From Typhlomys cinereus (lineage: Eukaryota; Chordata; Mammalia; Rodentia; Platacanthomyidae): a DNA stretch of 64,000 nucleotides. The notes beneath the pieces were generated by a model, which saw nothing but the letters and a program-made list of their open reading frames with translations, ran no database searches and was not told the origin of the DNA. A program made the translations under genes and the position numbers. Numbering within the stretch: the stretch's first letter is position 1; every line of letters starts with the position of its first letter. Location: the NCBI GenBank assembly GCA_023101885.1, contig JALPQD010000016.1, forward strand, positions 9,611,634 to 9,675,633. Reading direction: 5' to 3'. Below are positions 24,632 through 35,540 of this stretch, piece by piece.

Positions 24632-24925
24632 TGTGTATGTGTGTGAGAGAGAGAGAAAGAGAAAGAGAGAGAGACAGAGAGAGAGAACACTGTGTGTGTG
24701 CGGAGGCCCAACAATGATTTCTGGAATCATTCTGAATTGCTTCTACCTCTGTTTTGCTTTGCTCTGTGATTGATTTTCTAGGCTTTGCCTTTCAGAGCCA
24801 GAAGTGCAGGCCATCACTGTCTCTGCCTGGCATTTTTACATGGGATCTCGTACCTGAACTCAGGTGCTTTGCTTGTGAGACAAAGTTTTAACTCCCGAAC
24901 TATCTCTCCAGTACTGAGATTGTTA
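24585..24925 (-). mobile_element. Old local-family SINE with (TG)n/(GA)n
   Basis: A (TG)n run (about 24589-24630) and a GAGA run precede ggaggcccaacaatgatttc, attgcttctacctctgttt, agaagtgcaggcc, a tgggatct block, ctgaactcagg and aactatctctccag, the reverse of the SINE head. The open frames across it (24329-24730 minus, 24588-24773 plus, 24785-25060 plus) are products of the repeat. Confidence 0.7.
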
Positions 24926-24999
24926 AATCTGCAGTCTGCCCAAGGTTACATTTTGCTTGTTCTACAGCTGATGGCACTATTTTGGAAGGTTATGGAATC

Positions 25000-25290
25000 T
25001 TCAGGAGATTTGTCCCAGTGTGCACAAGGACATCACTTGAGGCAGATCTTTGAAAACTAACCAATAGCATGGCTACTGGCTTACTCTGTGAGTACTCTAC
25101 ACCTCAATGCAAAAATCCCGCCACCTTCTCCTGACTTCATGAACTGAGTGAACTTTTCTGCCCTTCCTTCCTTGATGTACTGAACTGAAACTTTCTAAAC
25201 CTATAAGTAAAACTCCCCTCTTAAGTCATCTATATCTAATAATTTGGTTGCTGTGACAAAAAGCTAATTAGTACAGGATAATTGCTCAGG
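25000..25290 (+). mobile_element. Degraded LTR-like 3' remnant
   Basis: The closing stretch ttggttgctgtgacaaaaag followed by ctaattagtacagg resembles the 3' ends of rodent MaLR-type LTRs (..cacagc-aatagaaa..ctaatacag). Upstream homology is weak. Confidence 0.3.
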
Positions 25291-26247
25291 ATATTCTTTA
25301 AAGAGTAGAGAATAAACTACATTTGGGAGGATTCTTATAATGATGTATAAGTGGGCAGGCTGGACCAACAATCATTTGGAAGTTCTGACAGTTTTGTAGT
25401 GAGGAATATCCTGAATCCTTATGATTTCTTGACCTGATTATTTTAATTCTCAGTTCATCATGGTATTACTTTCTTTGAGCTACATTGAAAAGTGTGTCAG
25501 ACTTTTCTTTATAATTGGCTAAATATTTGATGAACCAGTATATCCATAACTTTCCTCACATTCTCTGTATTGAATTCTTAACCACACAATGTGCTGGTTA
25601 AGTGGAATTAGTGATCTTCAGTGCAGTTTTACCTGTCTTGAAGGAGCTATGCACAAGTCAAAGTGGATGTGCATATTTGTAAATATGCAGGAGTAAATGG
25701 AGAATATGTAGACTTCCTTAAAATAAGGATATATTTCTTTTATTAATGGAAGGACTTAAGATGTATTAGTTGAATAGTGGTAAAGGATGGTGCAAGAAGA
25801 TGAAATTTTAAGCAATTCATTTATCTAATGCTTCATTTCTTAAATATTTCCTCTACAGACAAAGTCAATGGATATAATGCCTAGAATATCATGCTTTGGA
25901 ATTCTCAAAAATATATAGATGTGTGTATTTATCAAAAAAATTATACATTTGTATAAACCACATAGACAGAGATGTTGGTAGCAATGGGCAATGGGAAGTA
26001 GATGAAGTTGTCATAGACAGAGATTGCAGATTTCACATTTCTGCACCTAAAATTGTTCTGTAGGAACAAGTTACAGCAGTACACTCAGGTTTCTGGCTTC
26101 TGCAAAATATGTCTGCTTCTAATTTTGAAGTAACATTTATTTCCAGCTTCTAAATCTAGCCATTATGGACTTAAAAACTGTTGGGCAAATTCTTATTCAG
26201 AGTTCAAGTCAAAGGTATTGTGTTGCCTGTACTCAGAATTCTCTGAG

Positions 26248-26286
26248 AGAGAGAGAGAGAGGAAGAGGAGGAGAGAGAGAGAGAGA
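26248..26286. repeat. (GA)n microsatellite
   Basis: Two gagagaga runs separated by ggaagaggag. Confidence 0.9.
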
Positions 26287-27074
26287 TTTGTTTACTATTT
26301 GACCAAGTTCAGTGTTTGTAAATAGTCTGCAAGTTTTCCTTTCCAGCTTCTTTTTCTTACTGTGAGAACCACAGTAGTGACTCTAGTGACACTTTGTCCA
26401 GAAGAGTTTGTCCTGCTTTACAGAAACATCTGTTTGCCCAAGAGAGAGTCTTATAATTGTATTCTATTCTGAAGTCCCACACACTTTTCAGTTTAACAAA
26501 ACCTTGAGTAATTACCTTATTTATCCTTACTGTCTCTTAAGAAGTATTTACAACAGAAGTCACCAAAGTAGCTAAAAAACAATTTCCAGGAGAGATCTAC
26601 AACATCACTCATCTGTAATAATGCATCAATGCAGAATATTTTATAAATAAAAATGAATATTTCTATCTAAATGGGCTTTTCTTTGATGTTTAGATGTGTG
26701 TTCTGTACCAACCTCAAAACAGTATTTATAGAGGAAAACACCTTGCCAAATGATGGCCATATTTTTTCAATAAATAAAAATTTCTATTTTCCCCTGACAA
26801 TGGCAGAAAAAATAATAAAACTTTCACAGAGAAATCTGTGCAGTGATAATCAATAGAACTCATGTTGCTACTCATGTATTTACCCAGAAACATTGTTAGC
26901 AATGATTTCCAACACAACCTAACACAGTCTCACAGTTAGTAACCCTCTTCTTCTTGAGTAAAGTCCACACAGAATTAAATCACTGAAAGGAAAAAATTCC
27001 TATTGCTGTTCTTCTGGATTCTTTGAAATGTATTTGAAATTAATTGCAAACTTTTATGTCTGCTTCATGTTTAT

Positions 27075-27140
27075 TTTAAACTAACAATCTATCTATCTAT
27101 TTTAAACTATCTATCTATTTTAAACTAACAATCTATCAGT
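27075..27140. repeat. Local tandem duplication with (ATCT)n
   Basis: The unit tattttaaacta recurs three times, with aacaatctatc and ctatctatc spacers between. It looks like replication slippage around an ATCT repeat. Confidence 0.8.
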
Positions 27141-28269
27141 TGCATGCCAGTGGAAATAGTGTCTAGGAACAGAGAAGAAAGCAATAAAGAGATGCCATTA
27201 ATAAAATGGTTCTAATTACTTAAGGTGCAAAGCTGAGCTATGTGATCAGTCATTATACCTTATGATTCTAGGAAGCAAAGAGAAAGGAAGAATGACAGAG
27301 TTAGAGATGGGGTTATAGGAAAGGAGAGGAGGTTGGGAGGAGATAAATTACATAGTTATGCTTATATGACATGAGACAGCTAACAATCATCCAACAAGAA
27401 CATAAGCCCTGCTTCCTAATCAGATCACAGAGCCCACTGCCTGATCAATGTCTAATATAGTCTTTTCCTACTCTTTATTATCATGATACATAAGTTACAT
27501 TTATGTGTAAGCATACGCATTGCCAGAAATGTTTCCCTGCTGTACATATTTCACTTAACAGTTCATTACTCACATTTGTTCTTCAATACAGTAGTTTTAA
27601 CAGCTGTCTCTAGTTTCTATCGAAGTACCCTAAAAATCCTATAATAATATTTTCCACCTCATTTCCTCCTTTATTCTGACTGCATTGTGATAAAACACTG
27701 TGTCCGATAAGGGGAAGTGACAGTCCTGTCAAACTCAAGAGCAAGCATTTGCATATTTGTCATTTTATCCCCCAATACAAGAGCCACCAGAAAGTGAGGG
27801 AATTTGTTTTTCCTAAATAATACGTTTGCACTGATTATGGTGTTTTATCCTGCAATCTGTCACTCGTGAACTACTTTTATTACTCTGATTTTTAAGTAAA
27901 GAAAAAAAATGCCCCTTATATTTTACATTAAGAAAAAGTTGTTGAGAAGGAAACAAAGTCTGCTAACACTGGATACCAACCCCACACTGATTTTAGATGA
28001 ATAGCTGAACACTAGTTATTAATACTAATGTGAAGTTAGGCCCTCAGAACACGTCAGTCTTTCAAACCCCAGAAGATAAAGCTACTTCCTAAACCTTGGT
28101 GAACATGGTAAAAATCTGTGGCAATTTCTTTGGCAATCTTAATGGCTGCTTCAGGGAACTGTCATGTCCACAAGTCATTTAATAGTGACTCTGTAAGGGA
28201 ATATGCTTCCAATATTTTTGAGATATTTACCTCTAGTTTTGTTCATCCATGTGGTTAAATCCTATCCTC

Positions 28270-28695
28270 CAAAAGCAACACAAGGATGAAAATCACAACC
28301 CCAGTACAGTGATGGTAAATGTCATGCCTTCAAGTGATCTTGCTTAAAGACCACCTTCAAATTGGTAAGAAAATCATGGGGTCCTAGGAAGTTTTGATGG
28401 TCAATAGGGCATTCACAGGTGGGAAGGGTGGCCCAAAATATATAGTAGGGTGCACATGAGGAACCTAGAACACCTACTGAAATGACCTCAACCCTGGAAC
28501 TGCACAGAGTATCCTGGTTAAACCCAGTGCGCACGAAACAAAACAACAGAACAGAAGGAAAGGAACTGAATATGGAAGGAAGACAAGAAGGATGGAAGGA
28601 AATAGTGGATAACAGCGAGGGTGGGGGGATACCAACTGGAAGGTTTTGTATGCTTTAATAATAGTGTGAAAGAACAAAAATCATCAATAAATAAA
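28270..28695 (+). mobile_element. Old rodent L1 (Lx-like) 3' UTR
   Basis: The block ggttaaacccagtgcgcac followed by gaaacaaaacaacagaac is a hallmark of old rodent L1 3' UTRs. It is followed by a purine-rich stretch, a ggatggaaggaa-type segment and gtgtgaaagaacaaaaatca at the 3' end. The minus-strand open frames here are antisense of this repeat. Confidence 0.65.
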
Positions 28696-28699
28696 GGTA

Positions 28700-30475
28700 C
28701 AAAAACACTGAATTGATGAATCAAATACTTTTTCTTATCAGTTTTATGGTGGTCAGACATGAAGAGAAGGGTGTCCACAAAGAATCTTTGATGGAAATTG
28801 TGATTAGCATATTAAAGAATTAGTTCCTCTGCTAATTTGAGGAACATTAAAATCCCCACTCCAGGAAAAATCATATTCACAAAAGGAGACAGTGGTTTGT
28901 AAAATATTTGCTCTCCACTAGTCACTACAATTTGCTTGCAACACTGTTCTTAGTCTCTGATGTATTAACATGAAAAGCGGCAAGGTTACATGCCATTTTG
29001 TTTCTTCTCATTAATTCTTCTACTTTGAGAGTCATTTAAGTATTCTGACTCTACTTGGTCTTTGATAAAATGACAAAGGTTGATGAATGCTCCCTCCCTA
29101 TCAATCAAGTCTGTGTTCTTGATGATTCAGACTGAAAGAGTTTTGGAGAGTATACAGAGGCATTTTCCTCAGTTTGTGGAGAATGAAAGAAACTGCCAAG
29201 TCTTTGTGTGTCCTGTGCCAACATACCAAAATATTTAACCTTAGTTCTGCTAGCGATGAATTCACACAGACAACTCACATACCCAGTGACTTTGAACAAC
29301 TTCTGTAACAGTAAGTCCTATTTCTTGGGTCTTCTTAGAGCATGTGGAAATGTCCTGTCTCAAAACTTAACAGCCCCCCATATCTCTTTCTGGAAACACT
29401 TGTGTACTTCTGTTTCCCTGCATGGCAGTCTGGAAGTCTGTATGTATTTGGATACAGCTGTTAATAATCTAGTTGTTATAGCCCCTTTATTAAGGCTATG
29501 TTATTCAGCCATTGACTTAGTCATTCTGAACCTCACATTGAGAATTTCAGTTATGAAGCTGGGTTCATAAAATATCATATAAGCTCTCAGTTTTGTACTG
29601 AAAGGATTACAGTTTTGTACTACTATGTGCAAAATTCAAAGTACAAGATGAGAGACATATGCACTAAGATGTGGTAAACTCGACCAGATGACTTCTATGG
29701 AACCCTATTTATTTCTGACATGCTTTCAGGATGGTCTCATGAAAGTTCTCTTTGCATTTCCTTGATCATCTACATTTGATCCATATATTGCCAATTAATT
29801 TTTTACTGGCTACTCACTTTGTCCTGCTTTCTTCTTTGTCTCATGGGTAGGCATTCAGCTCACCTATTAATGATCAGGGGTTTTTCCCTATTTTGAAACC
29901 AGAAGGCACATAACTCCACATAGGACTACAGAAAGATGGGATGACAAGAAGAGAGAAATGTAGCTCATCTCTATTGGAAGTAATTAATGAGAAAAAAAAA
30001 CAGAATCAGGTCATGATCCTTTTTGGTCTTTCATTCTTTGAAAGCACTGATTTATCAGGGTGACTCTTACTAATATTAAATGGCTCAGGTGTATTCTGTA
30101 AATAGCTTTCTATTTTTCACTCAAAGCTTTAGAGGGAAGAGATTCAGTGTTCTTGAATATGATAGACAGAGATATTTCAGTTGGTATTTTCTAATTATTG
30201 TGAGTATCAAAATAAGAGAATTTTGTAACTGGCTTAGAACTATACTGAAGTGCTTATTTGGTTGGTATGTTTCATCGTTCTTATGCACCACATTCAAGAA
30301 AAGTGCAGCTCATTCTTTCCCATTTATCTGCCAGTTACCCCTTAGGCTTATGACTGATAAAATGAAACGATAAAACTTTAAAAAGGTGTTTTAAGTTTAG
30401 GAGAGACTGACTGATTGTCTTTTTTACATTGGTATTTTAACTTATCATTATAGAATATCAATAAAGATGCTCAGA
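28700..30475. other. No recognised feature
   Basis: Includes a 120-codon open frame at 29208-29570 (plus). Its protein has no recognised motif, no supporting splice or promoter context and is most simply chance. Confidence 0.45.
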
Positions 30476-30479
30476 AAGA

Positions 30480-30795
30480 TAATTTAGTGAAACTATGCCA
30501 TACAACAAAAAGTACTAATGAGCTATAGGCAAATGGATAGGTTCCAGATGGGGAGAAAAGCATGTAGTAGTGAAATGGAAGAGTAACCTAGACTCCAGGA
30601 GGAAATTCCAGACCCAGCCAGTCACACAGGGAGCCCTAGGTGAACACAATGAATTTAAATATAGAAGATTAGAGAGAAGAAGGCAGGTTAGAGAAGGGAA
30701 GCAAATAGGGTTGAGAGAATGGAAAAGTAATTGGGAGATGTGACATGCATATATGAAAATGTCAAAGAACAAAATTCATCAATAAATAAAAAATG
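30480..30795 (+). mobile_element. Old rodent L1 3' end
   Basis: Ends with catatatgaaaatgtcaaaga followed by acaaaattcatcaataaa, a typical old L1 3' terminus. Upstream it has purine-rich blocks like 28270-28695, to which it is probably related. Confidence 0.55.
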
Positions 30796-30799
30796 ACAA

Positions 30800-32650
30800 G
30801 AAATCATTAAGAAAAATATAAAAAACTAAGTGAAAACCTCCTGTATTCTATAAATTTGTCCTTAAAAATGCAAAATTTCTAATTTTATGACAAGAAAATT
30901 TCATTTTAGATCTAAAAACAAGTATTACTTATCTTTTTTAAAATGTTTGTTACATCTCTGCTTAAGCTATGTAAATATCAAAATGAATATTTTTTCTCTG
31001 CTTTTAGATCTCATTTATTTTGCAGGTAGATTTTTGTCAAATAGTGTGTTTTTTCTAGCGAACAGTCTCATTGCATTCAAGAATTCAATCTTTCTGGTAA
31101 CAAGTGCATTTCTACAAAGTGCAAAAAAGTAAATCTCATCTTGAAACAAAAGTATTTTTATATTAATCACAAAGAAAACAAATTAAAATTTTCAATGAAT
31201 TTTCACTGTGCTTTTTCTTCAAGCAGGAAGTAGCTAATCTTTAAAAGTTAGACACAGTCCTGGGTGTTCACTGGTATGAGTGTTTTATAGATGTGCTTTA
31301 TTTGTTTTATGTCTGTCTCCCCTTGATTTTTGCGTCAATGTTGTGTGAAAATGCATTTTTCTCTTGCTTGTGGGCAAGCTACATATTGTTCATGTTGATC
31401 ATGGTGAAAACTGTTTTCTGATTGTAAAATAGTTTTCTTTCCTCATGCCATTGCCAGAATGGTCCCTGTTTTACGTAGCAGCATGAAAAGATTGTGCTTC
31501 CTTGATAGCTTAGTTAAAACTTAAATGAGAAAAAAAAATCACAAAAAAATTAAGCCATGGGAATTTAAACCTGATTTTGGTTTCTTCCCTCACTGGCAGA
31601 GATGGATGAGAAGCATGAAAATAAAATGTGCATGGTGGAATTCAGACTTGTTTTCACCTCCAAAGAGATCTTGTAAGCAAATTTGGTTAAACTGGAGAAG
31701 AAATGAAAGGACCATGTTAGCAAAGTACAGAACATGGTTCTTCAATTGCAAGGTGTTAAAGACAGATGATGGGAGACCTGAACATTAAGCAAGCAGTACT
31801 ACACTTCAATTCAAACTCTGCTCTTTCTTAGTTTCAACTTAAGAATGTTGCCTGAAAGTCTCTAAAGGATATCTTCCACCTTCCCTTCTCTCTTGTATAT
31901 TCAGCAATACCTACTCAACAGCATTTGAATAACTAAACTAGAGAATATGGATAAATTGCTTACTACAGTAGTATCATGAAATTGATATTCGAATATTTGT
32001 GCCTTTCTTCCTCCCCCCAAGAAAACAGCACTCATTCCTACCGTCCATTCTTTGATCACATTAGCTGCTGTAATGAAGGATTTCTCCTTTCTTCTTTCCG
32101 AAATTCCCTTTAACAGTGCTCATGTGCATTATATGTTCAATATGTTAAGGGTGTGTATCTATATGTGTATTTTATGTGTTGTGTGGAGGACCGGGTGTGG
32201 TGTCCTGCACCGATTTGTTCTGCTGTCAGAGAGTCTTGAGAGAGAGAGTAGTGAGAGCAACTCAAAACTCAGGGAACTTTCAATCTGCAAGGTAAAAAAT
32301 GACAGACAAGCTTTCTTTGCTACATTTCAATGTCATCCATCAAAAAAAAAATCATAGTGTTTTCAAAGGAAATAGTCTTTTTTTCTTTCTTGAATAATTT
32401 ATTAATACCTTTTCCTAGAAATCTGACAGTAATAGGTGAACTTTTTCCCTCATTAAGAGATCTATAGAATTAGTAGGCAACTTTATTTGTGGAACAACTA
32501 CAAAAAAGCCCTTGGAGTGAACCAATAATGTTGTTTCCAAAAGTAGAAGTATAACAGATATAAAGAAGCAGGAGGAATAATACAAATATATTAAGAACTG
32601 TATCATTCTGCAGAGGGAGTAAGAACTGATAAATGGAAATGTATGAAAGA
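30800..32650. other. No recognised feature
   Basis: AT-rich. The 87-codon open frame at 31525-31788 and the 101-codon frame at 32052-32357 have no recognised homologue. A TG-rich stretch near 32160 is not a clear repeat. Confidence 0.45.
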
Positions 32651-32654
32651 AGCT

Positions 32655-32875
32655 GCTGCAGGGTCAACAGGATGGCTCAGCAGGGAGAAGTTCCAGCTGT
32701 GCAAACCTGGAGAGCTAAATCTCAATGCTTGGGTTCCACATCTAGGTGGATGGAGAGAACCTGATCCACCATGTTGTCCTCTGACTGCATGTGCTGGTTA
32801 TGGCATACATACCTGCACATGCACAATAGTAATAATACCAGCAATCAAAAATAACTACTGCACAGCAAAGAAAAA
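32655..32875 (+). mobile_element. Old tRNA-derived SINE (B4/RSINE1-like)
   Basis: A caggatggctcagcaggg head, a tctcaatgcttgggttcc B-box region, aggtggatggagagaacctg, gttgtcctctgactgcatg and ggcatacatacctgcacatg form the usual order. It ends in an AT-rich tail next to old L1 sequence. Confidence 0.7.
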
Positions 32876-33038
32876 GGTAACAAGAATGAAGAGACAGCCT
32901 ATTAAATGTGAGAAAGAGTTTGCAACTATTGTCAGGAGACTAAATTCAGAAAATGCAAAGAATTCACAAAGTAAAAGAACTCGAATAAACAGCTACAGAA
33001 ACTGAGCAGATATTTTCCCAAATTAAAAGTACAAATGG

Positions 33039-33331
33039 GGGCTGGAGAGGTGGCTCAGGGGTTAAGCCTCCGCCTTGCAGGCGGAAGGTCCCGAGTTCGG
33101 ATCCCAGATCCCACGTATAGACGCCAGGCGGAAGCGGGGGCGGCCTGCGCTTCTGGTCCTGGTAGGGCGGAGCCTGTGAATCCCGGGGCAGAAGGAGATG
33201 GAGGCGTCCATGGTGGTTCGCGAATTCGTCCGTGGTTCTACACATACACAGACACACGCACACACAGATACACACGCGCGCACACATACACACGCACATG
33301 CACACAGTTGAATAAATAATAATAATTAAAA
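33039..33331 (+). mobile_element. Young tRNA-derived SINE, type A
   Basis: Nearly identical to 8825-9112: same A box, a gagttcggatcc B-box region, GC-rich CpG-bearing body, CA-rich stretch, cagttgaataaataat and an A tail. The 14-bp TSD aaaagtacaaatgg is perfect at 33025-33038 and 33332-33345, splitting L1 sequence that reads continuously across it. Open frames on both strands (32964-33428, 33035-33319) are repeat-derived. Confidence 0.88.
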
Positions 33332-33460
33332 AAAAGTACAAATGGCCATTAAAAATATGAAAACCAAAATCTTGGACATCAGAGATGTCCAAAACTAAGG
33401 ATCTCACCTTAGAGAACAGTAAATACAAAGGTGGGAAAGTACACAGGACAAAGAACTCTT

Positions 33461-33511
33461 TTTTTATTATTTATTCAATTGTGCATGTATGCATATGTGC
33501 GCAAATGTGTA

Positions 33512-33563
<52 letters not shown>

Positions 33564-33786
33564 ACCACGGACGAATTTGGGAACCACCATGGACGCCTCC
33601 ACCTCCTCCTTGTTTACTCTGCCCTGGGATTCACAGGCTCCGCCCTACCAGGACCAGAACCGCAGGCCGCCCCCGCTTCTGCCTGGCGTCTATACGTGGC
33701 GTCTATACGTGGAGTCTAGGATCCGAACTTAGGACCTTCTGCCTGCAAGGCAGAGGCTTAACCCCGAGCCACCTCTCCAGCCTGCA
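33461..33786 (-). mobile_element. Young tRNA-derived SINE, type B
   Basis: Inverse orientation: T-rich tail, ttattcaattgtgcatg, a long (TG)n run (about 33515-33560), agaaccacggacgaatttgg, the GC-rich body and a reverse head ending agccacctctccagcctg. Perfect 13-bp TSD acaaagaactctt at 33448-33460 and 33787-33799. It carries a 13-bp tandem duplication (33684-33696 and 33697-33709) and retains the 10 bp missing in type A. Confidence 0.87.
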
Positions 33787-34574
33787 ACAAAGAACTCTTA
33801 TAAACTGCTGAGGGTAATATAAACTGGAGCAGCCAACTGTAGGATCATAATGGAAGGTCCGCAAATTATTAAAAATAGAGTAACCCATTTTTACCATCCC
33901 TGCATACACTCCTGAAAAAAGTCATGTCAGTATGTTTATTCCAATGCTATCCAACAACAGCCAAAATATAGAATCAGCTTGGATGTTCATTAAATGATTA
34001 GTTAATAAAGAAAATGTGGTTAAAATACACAATGAAATTTCATCCATAAGGAAGAATGAAATTATGCAATTCTCTGGAAAATTGATGGGATTGAAGATTA
34101 TCATGTTATATGAAATAAGACAGCATGTAAATATATGCTAAGATATAAATAGCATATTTTCCTTTATGTGTATAATCTACATTAAAAACTAACAAAAAAG
34201 AACACAAGAATGAATACAGAAAAAGTACAGCTAGGAGGAAGAAGGGAGACCATTGGAAGAAGAACGTAAGAGTAAGAAGAGAGGACAATGAGAAATGAGA
34301 GTGACCAAAGTACACAATATTTGTAGACCTATATATAGGGTACACATATGCATATATCATGTTCATGTGAAAATCCCACAGCGAGACCTTATATATACTG
34401 AATATACACTAATAGTATGTACTGAATATAAACCAATAAAAATAGATCTCTACTTCCTTTCTTTAGAATGAGCAACAATTTTAATTTTTGCTGAAATGAA
34501 TGTAGATTTGAATGCAACTATTTTTTTAATAATACATTTTTTATTATTATTTCAGCTCATACAAACTTAATAGG

Positions 34575-34690
34575 TACACCAGTTCCCTCCCTCCCTCCTC
34601 CTCCCCCCCAGCCCCCTGCTCCCCCTCCCCTCACCCTTCCTGCCCCATCCCCCCCCCCCGTGCCTCCCGCCCCGATTCCCAGAGTCCTTT
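34575..34690 (-). other. G-rich polypurine tract in L1 3' UTR
   Basis: On the minus strand this is a run of G tracts separated by A or short spacers, with a potential to form G-quadruplex structure. The same tract recurs in nearly every L1 3' UTR of the window (4381-4497, 9175-9290, 48745-48830, 56310-56380, 56490-56575, 58400-58495). G-rich 3' UTR tracts are a known conserved feature of mammalian L1s; their exact role is not settled. Confidence 0.75.
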
Positions 34691-35540
34691 CTTGTGCATG
34701 CCTGACTCTCCTCTGGGACCTCCTCTCCGATGACATACAAGGACCCAGTGGCATTTCCCTGAACCCTTTCCCGTGTTCCCCTTAAGCATAGGAACACTAC
34801 CGTGGCTGTCAATCCCTTGCCTCCAAGGATCTTGGTGCCTTTAGCAGATGCTAGACTTTGTGAGGTCAATAGTGTGTTGGACATTGCGCTGGGCATGCAA
34901 TGTCCAATTATGATTGCTACGGCCCTAACTTGTGTGGAGTATCTTGCAAAACATTGCTCCTCCCATCCTTTTGCTCTTACACTCTTACCGCCCCCTCTTC
35001 TGCAAATGTCCCTGAGCTTCAGGATGGGGAGAGATTAGTCTGGCCTAGTTCTAGGTGGTTGATATAGAGTCTCTGAAGTTCTGGAAAGTGGTTCATTGAT
35101 TATATTTTGCAGTTTTGTTGCTCCTGCAATGCCCTTCACTCCATAGTGATGGGCACTGTATGTCACCCCCTGGCCAGAGACAGAAAGCTGTTAAACTGGA
35201 GTCTTCTTATAAGAGCACATTCAAGGGTACATGTAATACTTATACCCAAAAGTGGAATCGTAGGGTCATATGGTGTTAGGCAATGGGAGGGATCAATCAC
35301 CCATTTGCAAAATGGTTACTTTTTAATCTGCCGGACTATATGCCCTCCCCTTCTGATGAGTTCATACCTCCTTAGTTAGTTGTAAATGATCAGGAATGAA
35401 TTGTGAACTTTACTAGGTGTCACATTACTTTCTTGCAGTCCTTGATGGAGGCCTATTTTCTCTACTGTAACATGGTCACTTCTCTCCTTGTTTCTGGTGT
35501 GGCCCTCCAACCCCATCCCTCCTGTTCATAATCCTTGCAA

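Larger units (their letters stand above)
25295..28265. other. No recognised gene or interspersed repeat
   Basis: AT-rich sequence that contains a GAGA microsatellite (26248-26286) and a local duplication around 27075-27140, listed separately. Nothing else could be supported. Confidence 0.5.
32880..34445 (+). mobile_element. Old L1 ORF2/3' fragment, split by two SINEs
   Basis: Fragments of the ORF2 C-terminal coding region appear in order: a gaagagacagcctattaaa block, tacaaatggccattaaaaat with atgaaaa, then after the SINEs taaactgg-gcagcca, ttattccaatgctatcc-acaacagccaaaata, aagaaaatgtgg and cataaggaagaatgaaatta. This matches the end of the L1 ORF2 reading frame. The copy is heavily decayed and belongs to an older subfamily than 34523-40906. 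It served as target for the SINEs at 33039 and 33461. Confidence 0.75.

Noticed and set aside
24588..24773. Cys/Val repeat peptide, also seen at 33385-33732 and 16376-16740
   Set aside because: Translation of (TG)n or (CA)n microsatellites inside SINE tails.
29208..29570. 120-codon open frame as a possible gene
   Set aside because: No motif, no exon context, ordinary length for chance in 64 kb, and overlapping frames on both strands.
33039..33110. A possible functional tRNA gene
   Set aside because: The tRNA-like head has A and B boxes but is the 5' part of a SINE with a TSD and A tail; there is no proper acceptor stem or terminator.
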